From Saprospiraceae bacterium (GTDB lineage: Bacteria; Bacteroidota; Bacteroidia; Chitinophagales; Saprospiraceae), in assembly GCA_007121335.1 (NCBI GenBank), contig SKLY01000240.1:1-34937 (forward strand): a stretch of 34,937 nt of DNA, given 5' to 3'. Below are positions 22,279 through 30,975 of the stretch, piece after piece; positions within the stretch are counted from its first letter, which is position 1; each line of letters opens with the position of its first letter. The position numbers and the translations under genes were made by a program. The notes below the pieces were generated by a model, which worked only from the letters and a program-made list of their open reading frames with translations, made no database searches and had not been told where the DNA came from.

Positions 22279-25248
22279 TTGAAAACTGTTTATCGACTCA
22301 TTTTACTGCTGGTTAGTTGTGGCTTGATGAGTGCAACTGTTTGGTCTCAGGAACTCATTGTGCCGCACAGACACTACACTCCGCACGATGGTCTGCCGGG
22401 AATCGTCAATCAGCAAGCCATGGAGGACAGCAGGGGCTATGTTTGGATCGCCAGCAATGAGGGGATAGCCTTTTTCAACGGCTACGAATTTAAAATGATT
22501 GAAGACCATCCGGGCTTCAGCACCGAGTTCATACATTTTATCGAGGAGGACCGGGATGGGCGGATGATGTTTCTCAGTGAAACCAACCTGACCATTTACG
22601 ACGGTCGAGAGTTTCTCTCCCTACCTCTGCCGGGCAGGTCCTCGCGTGGGGTAATTCTCGTTCCCGATGATGAAAAATCACCCGTTGTTGCTACCGGAAG
22701 CTTAACATCCCTGCAAGTTTTTGAAGTAGATCAGGACAGTCTGAGTGAGATGGAACCAATCCGGGCCAATCGGGGTGACCGTGTCAGACTCAAAGAGGGA
22801 GAAAAAATGATTTCAGTCTATGAGGACAGGTACTATTTCCTGACGGAGAATAATACCGCAAAATATCAGTTGTTTAACCGCCTTGAAGTGCTGCCCACCA
22901 ATTTGCCTGAGCTGACTTTTTTTCCGGAAATTGGCTTTGTAATGTACCGGCACCTCGATCCACCCTACGATTATTTTACCTACAATCGCAGCAGTCGGGA
23001 GTTCATCGAAATACCCTCTGTAGGTGAGTTTTACGAAGAATACCGTGATCGCTACACTCTTCACCGCAACCCACCCGGGAAAAATGGGGAATATCTCTAC
23101 CTTTCAGAACGGCAATCTCACATGCCGGCATTTGATCTGCAGGGGCATTTTATTTGGAGCGCATTCAAGGATCGCAGTGGACAATTGTGGACTTTAACTG
23201 ACAATGGCCTTTATAAGTTTTTTCTGAATGGGATATTTCAGTTGGAATCAGAACCGGCTTCCACTATTTGGGGTGTGTCGGAATGGGTAGACAGATTGTT
23301 CTTTCACTCTTATCTGGATGGATTGTTCTACCGGGAGGAAGGAGAATGGAAAAACATCCCTAACCCGCACAGCAACGGAGAGTTGTTTCCCGGAAGGGCT
23401 GTAAGTAGCAACAGCCACCACTTTGTACCTGCCTGGGACGGAATTTTCGTCGTGGACAAAGACTTCGAAACCCACTTTTTGGAAACAGACCGCTTTGCAG
23501 AGGGCCTGTATTTTGACAGCCTGACCAATGAGTTGATTGCAGCAGACGAAAACAACCTCTATGTTTTTGACGCAGACAATTTGGACAGGATTGCCTATTT
23601 CCCGCTACCGGCAGAGGCCACTCGCGTCGGGATTTTCAGTATAAGACAATCGGGAGATGATCTCTGGCTCGCAGGTCCCGGTGGTGTTATGCGCTTCAAC
23701 AGAGAGGTTGAGATTTTTGATACTTTTACCCACTCCGGTGGTGAACTGCCCTGCAAAAGTGCCGTCAATATTTTCATAGATGAGTGGGGTGAAATTTGGG
23801 TGAGCGGAAATTGCGGTCTAATGTGGTGGAATGCCGCCAAAGGGCAATTTGAACTGATGGAGGGTTTCGCAAAAAACACCTCCCTGGTTGATATGATTGA
23901 GCTGGGAGAAGGGAAATACCTGGTTAGCGGAAGCACGGGGCTTTTTGCTATTGAGATTTTACGCGACAACAACCCTTCTCATCTTAGAATTCTCAAGGAA
24001 TTTAATCAGTACAACGGTTTTGATGGGATAAAGCCTTTTTTGACCGGATTTTTCAGGGATTCCAGGGATCAAATATGGATACCTGCCGCCACGGGAACTT
24101 ACATGGTAGATGAGCGCATGCTCAATTTGGAGTCGAGTGAGGCAGAGCTAAAGCTCACCTCCATCGATGATTGCCGCTTTCCTTTTAACCAGGAAAAAGA
24201 TACCGTTTACAAATTGCCTTATGGAAAGAATTTTGTCGATGTGGGATTTGATATGGTCTCCTTCAACTGGCCTGGGAATCCCGGATTCCAGTACCGCCTT
24301 GCTGAAAGTGATGAATGGAGTTTGGCCCAGCGCGACCAGCTCATTCGTCTCATTGAACTGGATCACGGTACTCACGAATTGACAATCCGGGCGGTTTTCA
24401 AAGACCGGGATGAAGAGTACTGGCCTTATCTCACGGCCAGGGTAAAGGTGCAACTGCCGGTATGGAGAAGGAGTTGGTTCCCATTATTCGCCGGTGGTTT
24501 TGTGCTATTTTCGGCTTTGGTCATTGCCGGTTCCTGGTTGTACAACTTGCGAATTAGACTTAACCAATTTAAACTTCACAACCACCTCCAATTGATTCAA
24601 ATTCACGCACTGGAAGCTCAACTCGATCCCCATTTCATCTTTAATGTATTGTCCAACATCCAGAAAAAGGTGGTGTTGGAGCAACCGGAGGAGGCCAACA
24701 ATATGATCGTCAAATTGGGAAGACTTATGCGGAGATATCTGGAGTCGGTGGAAACGGGCATTGAGAGCAGCAAGGATATCCACCGGACTAACCTGACCAA
24801 CGAACTGGAATTGATCAATCTCTACCTTGAATTTGAGATGGAAAAATACCCGGATAAATTCACCTACCAAATCGACGTGGCTCCCAATATCGATACGGAT
24901 AAAACAGTGATCCTGCCCATGTTGATTCAACCATTTGTCGAAAACTCGATAAAGCACGGATTTTCCGGAATTGACAGAATGGGAGAAATCGAAGTGAAAC
25001 TCTTACGCCGGAATGACAGCCTGATCATCGAGATAAAAGACAATGGAGTCGGTCGCGCTGCCGCCAATAGACAAAAGCTCGAGCGAGATGACACACCACA
25101 CCGCTCTAAGGGAACCATGTTGGTAAAAAGACGCATTGAGTTGCTTCAAAAACTGGGCTATCGGGTGGATTTGACAATTGAAGACCGGTCTCCCGGTACT
25201 TTGGTAAGGATTATTAGTCCGGTTTTTGAGGACGGAATAAAAGACTAA
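22279..25248 (+). CDS. LytS/YehU-type sensor histidine kinase with periplasmic beta-propeller
   Basis: A 989-residue sensor starting at TTG 22279, where a good signal peptide begins (KTVYRLILLLVSCGLMSATVWSQ). The only in-frame ATG near it is inside that signal. Residues ~25-640 form a periplasmic region of two-component-regulator propeller type. HYTPHDGLPGIVNQQAMEDS is the usual first blade, and repeated DxxGxxW-like turns such as EDSRGYVWIAS, DRSGQLWTL, DEWGEIWVSG and DSRDQIWIPA follow. A Y_Y_Y domain lies at ~647-725 and one membrane helix at ~735-757. The His_kinase domain has LEAQLDPHFIFNVLSNIQ with phospho-acceptor H785, and the ATPase N-box ENSIKHG begins near 888. It probably binds an extracellular glycan or cue and phosphorylates the LytTR regulator that follows. 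Confidence 0.9.
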   Translation: MKTVYRLILLLVSCGLMSATVWSQELIVPHRHYTPHDGLPGIVNQQAMEDSRGYVWIASNEGIAFFNGYEFKMIEDHPGFSTEFIHFIEEDRDGRMMFLSETNLTIYDGREFLSLPLPGRSSRGVILVPDDEKSPVVATGSLTSLQVFEVDQDSLSEMEPIRANRGDRVRLKEGEKMISVYEDRYYFLTENNTAKYQLFNRLEVLPTNLPELTFFPEIGFVMYRHLDPPYDYFTYNRSSREFIEIPSVGEFYEEYRDRYTLHRNPPGKNGEYLYLSERQSHMPAFDLQGHFIWSAFKDRSGQLWTLTDNGLYKFFLNGIFQLESEPASTIWGVSEWVDRLFFHSYLDGLFYREEGEWKNIPNPHSNGELFPGRAVSSNSHHFVPAWDGIFVVDKDFETHFLETDRFAEGLYFDSLTNELIAADENNLYVFDADNLDRIAYFPLPAEATRVGIFSIRQSGDDLWLAGPGGVMRFNREVEIFDTFTHSGGELPCKSAVNIFIDEWGEIWVSGNCGLMWWNAAKGQFELMEGFAKNTSLVDMIELGEGKYLVSGSTGLFAIEILRDNNPSHLRILKEFNQYNGFDGIKPFLTGFFRDSRDQIWIPAATGTYMVDERMLNLESSEAELKLTSIDDCRFPFNQEKDTVYKLPYGKNFVDVGFDMVSFNWPGNPGFQYRLAESDEWSLAQRDQLIRLIELDHGTHELTIRAVFKDRDEEYWPYLTARVKVQLPVWRRSWFPLFAGGFVLFSALVIAGSWLYNLRIRLNQFKLHNHLQLIQIHALEAQLDPHFIFNVLSNIQKKVVLEQPEEANNMIVKLGRLMRRYLESVETGIESSKDIHRTNLTNELELINLYLEFEMEKYPDKFTYQIDVAPNIDTDKTVILPMLIQPFVENSIKHGFSGIDRMGEIEVKLLRRNDSLIIEIKDNGVGRAAANRQKLERDDTPHRSKGTMLVKRRIELLQKLGYRVDLTIEDRSPGTLVRIISPVFEDGIKD

Positions 25249-25293
25249 AATCAACTCACATAAATTATTGTTATCAAATGGTCCTCTTTCCCT

Positions 25294-25316
25294 GACCGGA
25301 TTATCGGTCTATTTTA
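25294..25316 (+). terminator. Weak possible terminator after the sensor kinase
   Basis: GACCG (25294-25298) pairs with CGGTC (25305-25309) around a six-base loop, followed by TATTTTA. The stem is only five pairs. It could separate the kinase transcript from the regulator's own promoter. Confidence 0.3.
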
Positions 25317-25373
25317 GCAAAAATTGATCACAATCTAAAGGCAAAAAACCGGAATTTTTAACCAATTTTTCGC

Positions 25374-25381
25374 TATCTTTG
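25374..25381 (+). promoter_or_regulatory. -7 promoter box of the response regulator (TATCTTTG)
   Basis: A perfect TAnnTTTG match in the 315-base gap between kinase and regulator, about 183 bases before the ATG. It implies a long leader of about 175 bases. The rest of the gap (25249-25563) shows only A/T-rich sequence. Confidence 0.5.
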
Positions 25382-25563
25382 AATCCCAAATAAATCTAAT
25401 CCCGGAGAATTCCAGGATCTTTTTTTCTCCAAAACAAATTAATCTTAGTTGCAATCAAACATACAACTACCACACTCCAAATTTTTTAACGGTAAACCAA
25501 AGGCAAAAACAGGGTACAGCACCCATTGACGTGTAATCACCCGTGCTAAATGATAAGTCAGAC

Positions 25564-26343
25564 ATGAAATTAGATGCCATCATAGTTGAAGACTCCCGGG
25601 ACAACCTGGAAGTACTACAACATTTTATCAAAAAGTATTGCCCGCAGCTCAACATTACAGGAACTGCTGCAACCATCGAGGAGGCTGAAAAATTAATCCG
25701 GTCGGAAAACCCAGACCTCGTTTTTCTGGATATTGTCCTGGACGGGAGGAAGAGTTTTGAACTGCTGGAGCAGTTGGAATCGGAGAGTGGAATCAACTTT
25801 ATGATCATTTTCGTAACTGCACACTCCCGCTTTGATTTTGCCGAAAAAGCCATTGATTATTCGGCAGTTGGATACCTCACCAAGCCCGTGGACAAAGACA
25901 AGTTGAAGTTCGCAGTGAGCAAGGCCATTCGCCTACACCCACATTTTTCCCTGTCTGAAATTCGCGATACTCTCTCTCAACTTGAGAATAAAAAGCCCAA
26001 CCAGCCTGAGTTTTTTAAGATAATTAAATTCAATCAGGTGATAAAAACAGTAAAGCCTGAGGAGGTATCGCATATCGTCGCTGAGCGGGACATATCTATC
26101 GTCTGTCTGACCAATGGCGACAAAGAAAAAAGCAGCCGCTCTTTGGGATTCTATCAACAAGAGCTGGAAAACCACCCAGGTTTTTTTCGCATCCACAACC
26201 AAACCATCGTCAATATCAGGCAGGTTTCCGAGATCAACCGAAAGGACAATCTCGTCATCTTGAGGAATGGTAAGAAGCTAAATTGCTCTCGAAGGATGGG
26301 AAGAGCACTCTACGATTACCTGGCCAGCAGGAAATACGATTGA
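25564..26343 (+). CDS. LytTR-family response regulator
   Basis: A 259-residue transcription regulator. The receiver domain (1-~125) has acidic residues E9 and D10, phospho-acceptor D56 (VFLDIV), T85 and K107 (LTKPVD). The LytTR DNA-binding domain (~155-256) has IVAERDISIVCLTNGD, the recognition-strand region FFRIHNQTIVNIRQVSEI and KLNCSRRMGRAL. It is the natural partner of the upstream propeller kinase. ATG 25564 was preferred over an in-frame GTG at 25543 because the receiver fold begins directly there. LytTR proteins usually bind paired repeats upstream of cell-surface or exopolysaccharide genes; the actual targets are unknown. It ends 21 bases from the convergent giant surface protein gene. 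Confidence 0.93.
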   Translation: MKLDAIIVEDSRDNLEVLQHFIKKYCPQLNITGTAATIEEAEKLIRSENPDLVFLDIVLDGRKSFELLEQLESESGINFMIIFVTAHSRFDFAEKAIDYSAVGYLTKPVDKDKLKFAVSKAIRLHPHFSLSEIRDTLSQLENKKPNQPEFFKIIKFNQVIKTVKPEEVSHIVAERDISIVCLTNGDKEKSSRSLGFYQQELENHPGFFRIHNQTIVNIRQVSEINRKDNLVILRNGKKLNCSRRMGRALYDYLASRKYD

Positions 26344-26364
26344 TTTCTCATAGATAGAGATCAC

Positions 26365-29300
26365 TTAAAACCTCCAGTTCAATCCTCCCGACAATCTGCT
26401 GTGAATACCGTGAAAAGGCATTTCGGAGGTAATATCCAAACCACCGTAAATTTCTGCAGAACCCCACTGTCGAGAAATTGAGAATGAAAAATCCAACTCC
26501 ATTCTGTCAATGGAGACGGGGTCCCAAAAGTTACTGAAGGAACCTCCCTGGAGACTGTTAATACTTAACCGTCGATAGCCGGCTGTCAAAGCTGTTTCGG
26601 CTGATAACGAACCCATTCCCAATCTGACGACCGGTCCCATAGATAGTCCGGAGGCCCTGATATCTGCGCCGGCCGATCCCTGATCCCAATAGAAATGCTG
26701 TATTCCCGAGAGATAGCGGAAGCGGGTTTTCCACCCCAGTGGAAGATTTTCCGCGGGATAGTAATTCAATTCTGAATCCATTTTTGAATTCCAGTAAACC
26801 CGGCTGCTCACATCCTCCCCGTTTTCACCCCAGGGATTTTCCAGTTCTTTTAACTCCCAATCCCATCTGTCCGACACTACATCCGCAACTCCGTTTTTCC
26901 ACCGGAATTCCAGCGGGCTGTTGGCAGTTCCCAGTGTAACGGTCAATGCCTCTGATGCGCAATTTAAATTATCAAATACCAGAAGTTCGTATGTTCCCGG
27001 GGAAAGGTTGTCAAATTCATAGACCTGACCGGATGTGGTGCCGTGGAATTCATTATTCAGATAGAGCGAATAGGATGGGTTGCCGCCGTTTATAGATACT
27101 GTAATGGAACCATCATTCTGATTCGGTCCACCCGGATTGGTGGTACTTACCAAAGAGAGTTCAACAGAAGATTCGGTCAGGTGAAGTTCACCCTGAATGT
27201 TTTGGGTACATCTGGAAGGAATTCCCTGCGGCAAAGCGGAGATCAGGTACAAATCAGCCTCCAAATAACCAAAGTAGTCACTGAGATCAACCGATACGGG
27301 GCTTTCGAAAAACGAGGAATTAAATATTCCGGGGCCATTAACCGTGACGCGTACTGGTCCACCTTCAGGGTTTCTCAGGTGAAGTGTTATCTCAGGACCG
27401 TTGAAACATCCTTCTGAAAAGAATTGGCTATCCGTAATCCAATTGGGATCCAGTTCGCCGAGTGTAGTATTGAAAATTAAACTGCACTGCAACAACTCAT
27501 CCGTGATGGTTACCTCGTATCCCCCTGTACTCAAATCTTCATTCAGTGCACCCTCAGTGCCATTGCTCCATTGAAATGTGTAATCCGCAGGAGGGTCCGG
27601 GACCACCTCCAGTGAACCATTGCTAAAACCACAATCGGGTTTTTCAATGATAAATTCCACATCAAAATCACAGGGGGGCAACTCAACCACTATAGTAAAT
27701 AAGGCGGTATCCAATGTACCGCAGACATCCTCCACGAAAAATTGGACCTCAATGACACCCTTCTCGGGGATGGTGGATTCAAAACTTCCCAAACCCATTG
27801 AATCGATCGTCAAATCTCCAAAATCGGCTGGCTCGAAAGCTGTCACTCTGAGTTGTGTCCCGAAGGCATTTGCCAGCAGATTAAATGACACAAAATCCCC
27901 TGATAAAACCTCAATTTCTTTATCCCGCGCCTCAATGGGCAGTGGTTGTTCAACAAGCTCCAAAACTAAACTATCGCTCAGTTCGCAGTCGAGGGATTGA
28001 TCGCGGACTACAATTAGATATTCCCCCGGACCGATTTCGAGAAATTCCGAAAGTGCAATTCCGGTTTCCATCGTTTCAATGACAGTACTTTCCCCCGGTC
28101 CTTCGACGGTCAATTCAAAATCCCCATCACCGGGACTGGTCAACTCCAGTTCTATTTCACCCTCTTTAATACAGGTGGGGTCCTCCACAGTAAAGGCTTC
28201 AATATACTTCGGCGCTCTTTCAGGAATGGTGTAGGGAATGGTGATGGTGTCGGATTCAAATCCCTCACCCGATAAAATGAGTACGACTTCATAGTCTCCT
28301 GCACTTTGTTCCATGAGCGTATCTGCGGCACTGTCATCGTGCCAGATCAATTCGTAATCGCAGGCTGTTTCAATCTCAAAATAGGCAGCTCCATTGGAAA
28401 TTCCGCAGTCTGCCGTATCGACGGTTATTTCAAATTCCCGCTGGCATTCAACCGGCAGTATTTCAATAAAGACCAGACCGGTATCAATTCCCCCACAACT
28501 GTCTACCAGCACATAGAAAAAATCAACTTCTCCGACAAAATTTTCCCCGGGAACGTAGGTCATTTCCCCTGTGGAATCCAGTTCGAGACTTCCTTCTTGA
28601 GGCTCACTGTGGGATTCTATTGTTAGTATGTGTCCAATGTCGTTGCTCATAATATTGGCAACCAGAGTATCGGTTATCAATATCTCAAAGGTGTCATTCA
28701 CTGCCTCAGGGGGAAGATTTTCCAGTTCAAATTCGTAAGATTCCGTGCATTGCGTGGTGGTATCGGTTATTGTTAAACTGTATGTGCCGGCGTTCAGGTT
28801 TTCAATAAAAGAGCTGTCCCCGCCATTGGACCAGTCGTAAATAAAGTTTTCATCACCATTGGTTCCAATGCGGATGGAGCCGTCAGCTTCTCCGCAATCT
28901 GGATCGGAAATTTCAAAGTCCACAGCGATATCACAAGGCAGAACATGTATTCTGAGCAGTGCTGTTTTGTCCTGGCCACAGGTATCCACAGCGGTGTATT
29001 CCAGCACTATTTCTCCGCTTTGGTCCTCCGGGGCCCAATAGGTAAAAGCTCCGTCCTCTGCCACCTCTATCTCTCCAAAATCTGGATCGTCAATTGCAGT
29101 CAATTCTAAACCGGTACCCAGGTCGTTGGAAAGTAGATTGCCACTCACTTCTTCTCCTTGCAAAACAGAAGTTTCCACATTATTCAGGACCATTTCCAGC
29201 GGCAATTCTTCCAGGCTTATCTGTTGTTGTGAGGCGCATTCCTCCCCCGCTGTTTCATCGTAAACGGTGAGGGTGTATTCACCTTCGGGAAAGAACTTTC

Positions 29301-30882
29301 CTTCCCATATTTCTGTCAGGGAAAAACTGCCCGACCAGCTCTGCAAATTGGCTGTGAGGTTGGTTTCCGGTCCTTCGAGTTCTACCACCGGGCTACCCGG
29401 CCCATCAAAGTCAAAGGTCCATTGCGCATCGGGGGTTTCGAGACAATTTCCCGCACTGGTTGTATTAAAACCCCAGTGCTCCACGGGATTCTCCTCTACT
29501 TCGACCTCGCCCTCGTATTCGCAATCATTGTTCAGATCGGTTATAGTGTAGGAAAAACTGCCTGAACTCAGTCCGGCTCTTTCAAAAATTTCTGACCCAT
29601 CCTGCCAACGAATTTGAAAGTCCCCTTCCTGTTCAGGAGTGACCGTGATCCTGCCATTTTCAAGACCGCAGTCCTCCGCTGCAGTCTCCACCTGAAACCC
29701 GGCATCGCAAACCGCTTCCACCCATATACGCACTGTCGACTGTGCACTTTGCCCGCATTCATCCAGCACTTCAAACGGCACCTCAACCCATCCGCTGAAA
29801 TTGCTCTCGGACTCGTAATTATAGTTGCCATCGGGGGAAATATTGACGGTTCCACTGACTCCCTGAGAGAATTCAACCACTTCGCAACCGCTGCAGGAGG
29901 CACCTTCGAGGACATTACCGCTGAGTTGCTCCCCGGCGGTTACTTCCCTTTCAAGCTCCTGAATATCAATCACAGGCAATTGTACTTCAACAATTACCGA
30001 TGCGGTTCCACTCTGATCGTGGTTGTCTGTGACTGAGTAGGTCAACTGCACACTCTCAGACAAACCGGGAAAAATAACTATGGTGGACGGGGGATTAAAA
30101 GTACCGATTTCACCGGTCAATCCACTTACATCGGTAACAGTCATTCCATCGCCTTCGTCGTTTTCCAGAGGGTTTATTTCTGCGCCATCAGGGCAGGTCA
30201 ATTCCACAAGCAGGTCATTTACGATCAGTGCAGGGGTGGTGTCCGGGGGTGGTTGTGTAGGAGGGTCCTCTTCTTCTCTATCTGCAGCAAGTAACCATAC
30301 CCCTCCACCTACCGCAGCCGCTGAAGCAGGTGCATACCACGGAATGTCTCTGATGGTAAAGGGCTTTGAACGGGCACCGGTTAGCTCCAATTTATTCCAG
30401 ACATCAATACTGGTGACATAGTCCACTTGTTGGACATTAAATGAACTTTCGGGCAAAGTAGCGTGGAAAAAAGTAGTACCCGACTCATCTATCGAGAGGT
30501 CCATCGTCTCGGAATGGGTCTTACCGGATTCATCTGTCCACGATACACGCACTTCAAAATCGCCGGATTCCGGGAAGAAAAACAAGGCTCCAGGTGTCTC
30601 TCTGAAAGCAATTGGAAGCAATCCTTCGGAATCTCTCATTTCCCAACGAACCAGAAAGGGCTCTTCATCACTGTTGACTTGGAACCAAATTCCGGGCCCC
30701 CTTTCACCCTCCTCCGGTTGAATGACAGCCAGAGGTTTTGCAATACCCCAATCCTCGGGTATTTCCAGAGGCTGGTCTGATTGGCCTGAGAGTTGAAAAC
30801 AAGCAAAAAACACAGTACACAGGATGCACAGCATTGTTTTGATGGAGTAAACTCCTGTCGCCAAATCCACTAATTTTCTCAC
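26365..30882 (-). CDS. Giant modular surface protein: cadherin-like and SprB-like repeats with a C-terminal barrel
   Basis: Residues are counted from codon 30921; the translated start is probably GTG 30882 (residue 14), TTG 30864 or ATG 30834, since the first codons lie inside a -7 box. A signal peptide ends near SGQS (44-48). An Ig-like N-domain (~50-190) is followed by a hydrophobic stretch (IPWYAPASAAAVGGGVWLLA, ~193-212) and a proline-rich linker. Modules then alternate. Cadherin/VCBS-like A units (~230, 325, 585, 740, 1000) have NxLxND or VLEG turns and a D-CG pair. SprB-like B units (~404, 664, 826, 1084, 1252) have DCG-NG openings and GTYSLTITD endings. A third C unit (~480, 903, 1158) carries EGPG/NGPG. 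Residues ~1340-1518 are alternating strands ending in GGLNWRF, as in outer-membrane barrels. It is probably an adhesin or surface scaffold. Confidence 0.8.
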   Translation of the reverse strand: MRKLVDLATGVYSIKTMLCILCTVFFACFQLSGQSDQPLEIPEDWGIAKPLAVIQPEEGERGPGIWFQVNSDEEPFLVRWEMRDSEGLLPIAFRETPGALFFFPESGDFEVRVSWTDESGKTHSETMDLSIDESGTTFFHATLPESSFNVQQVDYVTSIDVWNKLELTGARSKPFTIRDIPWYAPASAAAVGGGVWLLAADREEEDPPTQPPPDTTPALIVNDLLVELTCPDGAEINPLENDEGDGMTVTDVSGLTGEIGTFNPPSTIVIFPGLSESVQLTYSVTDNHDQSGTASVIVEVQLPVIDIQELEREVTAGEQLSGNVLEGASCSGCEVVEFSQGVSGTVNISPDGNYNYESESNFSGWVEVPFEVLDECGQSAQSTVRIWVEAVCDAGFQVETAAEDCGLENGRITVTPEQEGDFQIRWQDGSEIFERAGLSSGSFSYTITDLNNDCEYEGEVEVEENPVEHWGFNTTSAGNCLETPDAQWTFDFDGPGSPVVELEGPETNLTANLQSWSGSFSLTEIWEGKFFPEGEYTLTVYDETAGEECASQQQISLEELPLEMVLNNVETSVLQGEEVSGNLLSNDLGTGLELTAIDDPDFGEIEVAEDGAFTYWAPEDQSGEIVLEYTAVDTCGQDKTALLRIHVLPCDIAVDFEISDPDCGEADGSIRIGTNGDENFIYDWSNGGDSSFIENLNAGTYSLTITDTTTQCTESYEFELENLPPEAVNDTFEILITDTLVANIMSNDIGHILTIESHSEPQEGSLELDSTGEMTYVPGENFVGEVDFFYVLVDSCGGIDTGLVFIEILPVECQREFEITVDTADCGISNGAAYFEIETACDYELIWHDDSAADTLMEQSAGDYEVVLILSGEGFESDTITIPYTIPERAPKYIEAFTVEDPTCIKEGEIELELTSPGDGDFELTVEGPGESTVIETMETGIALSEFLEIGPGEYLIVVRDQSLDCELSDSLVLELVEQPLPIEARDKEIEVLSGDFVSFNLLANAFGTQLRVTAFEPADFGDLTIDSMGLGSFESTIPEKGVIEVQFFVEDVCGTLDTALFTIVVELPPCDFDVEFIIEKPDCGFSNGSLEVVPDPPADYTFQWSNGTEGALNEDLSTGGYEVTITDELLQCSLIFNTTLGELDPNWITDSQFFSEGCFNGPEITLHLRNPEGGPVRVTVNGPGIFNSSFFESPVSVDLSDYFGYLEADLYLISALPQGIPSRCTQNIQGELHLTESSVELSLVSTTNPGGPNQNDGSITVSINGGNPSYSLYLNNEFHGTTSGQVYEFDNLSPGTYELLVFDNLNCASEALTVTLGTANSPLEFRWKNGVADVVSDRWDWELKELENPWGENGEDVSSRVYWNSKMDSELNYYPAENLPLGWKTRFRYLSGIQHFYWDQGSAGADIRASGLSMGPVVRLGMGSLSAETALTAGYRRLSINSLQGGSFSNFWDPVSIDRMELDFSFSISRQWGSAEIYGGLDITSEMPFHGIHSRLSGGLNWRF

Positions 30883-30918
30883 TTTTATAATTCGCCTGTT
30901 TGCAGATGCCTTTAGCGA

Positions 30919-30926
30919 CAAAGGTA
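30919..30926 (-). promoter_or_regulatory. -7 promoter box of the giant surface protein (TACCTTTG)
   Basis: A perfect TAnnTTTG match. Transcription would begin near 30912, which rules out the TTG at 30921 as start codon and leaves GTG 30882, TTG 30864 or ATG 30834. No -33 element is seen. Confidence 0.5.
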
Positions 30927-30975
30927 AAAAATCCGGTACATATTACTTTTGATAATCATGGAGTCAGTTGGAGAA

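Noticed and set aside
26344-26364. Hairpin between the convergent regulator and surface protein genes
   Set aside because: GAT..CTC/GAGATC pairing needs a bulge and gives too weak a stem to call a terminator.
30883-30921. TTG at 30921 as start of the giant protein
   Set aside because: The codon lies within the -7 promoter box and would be upstream of the transcript start.
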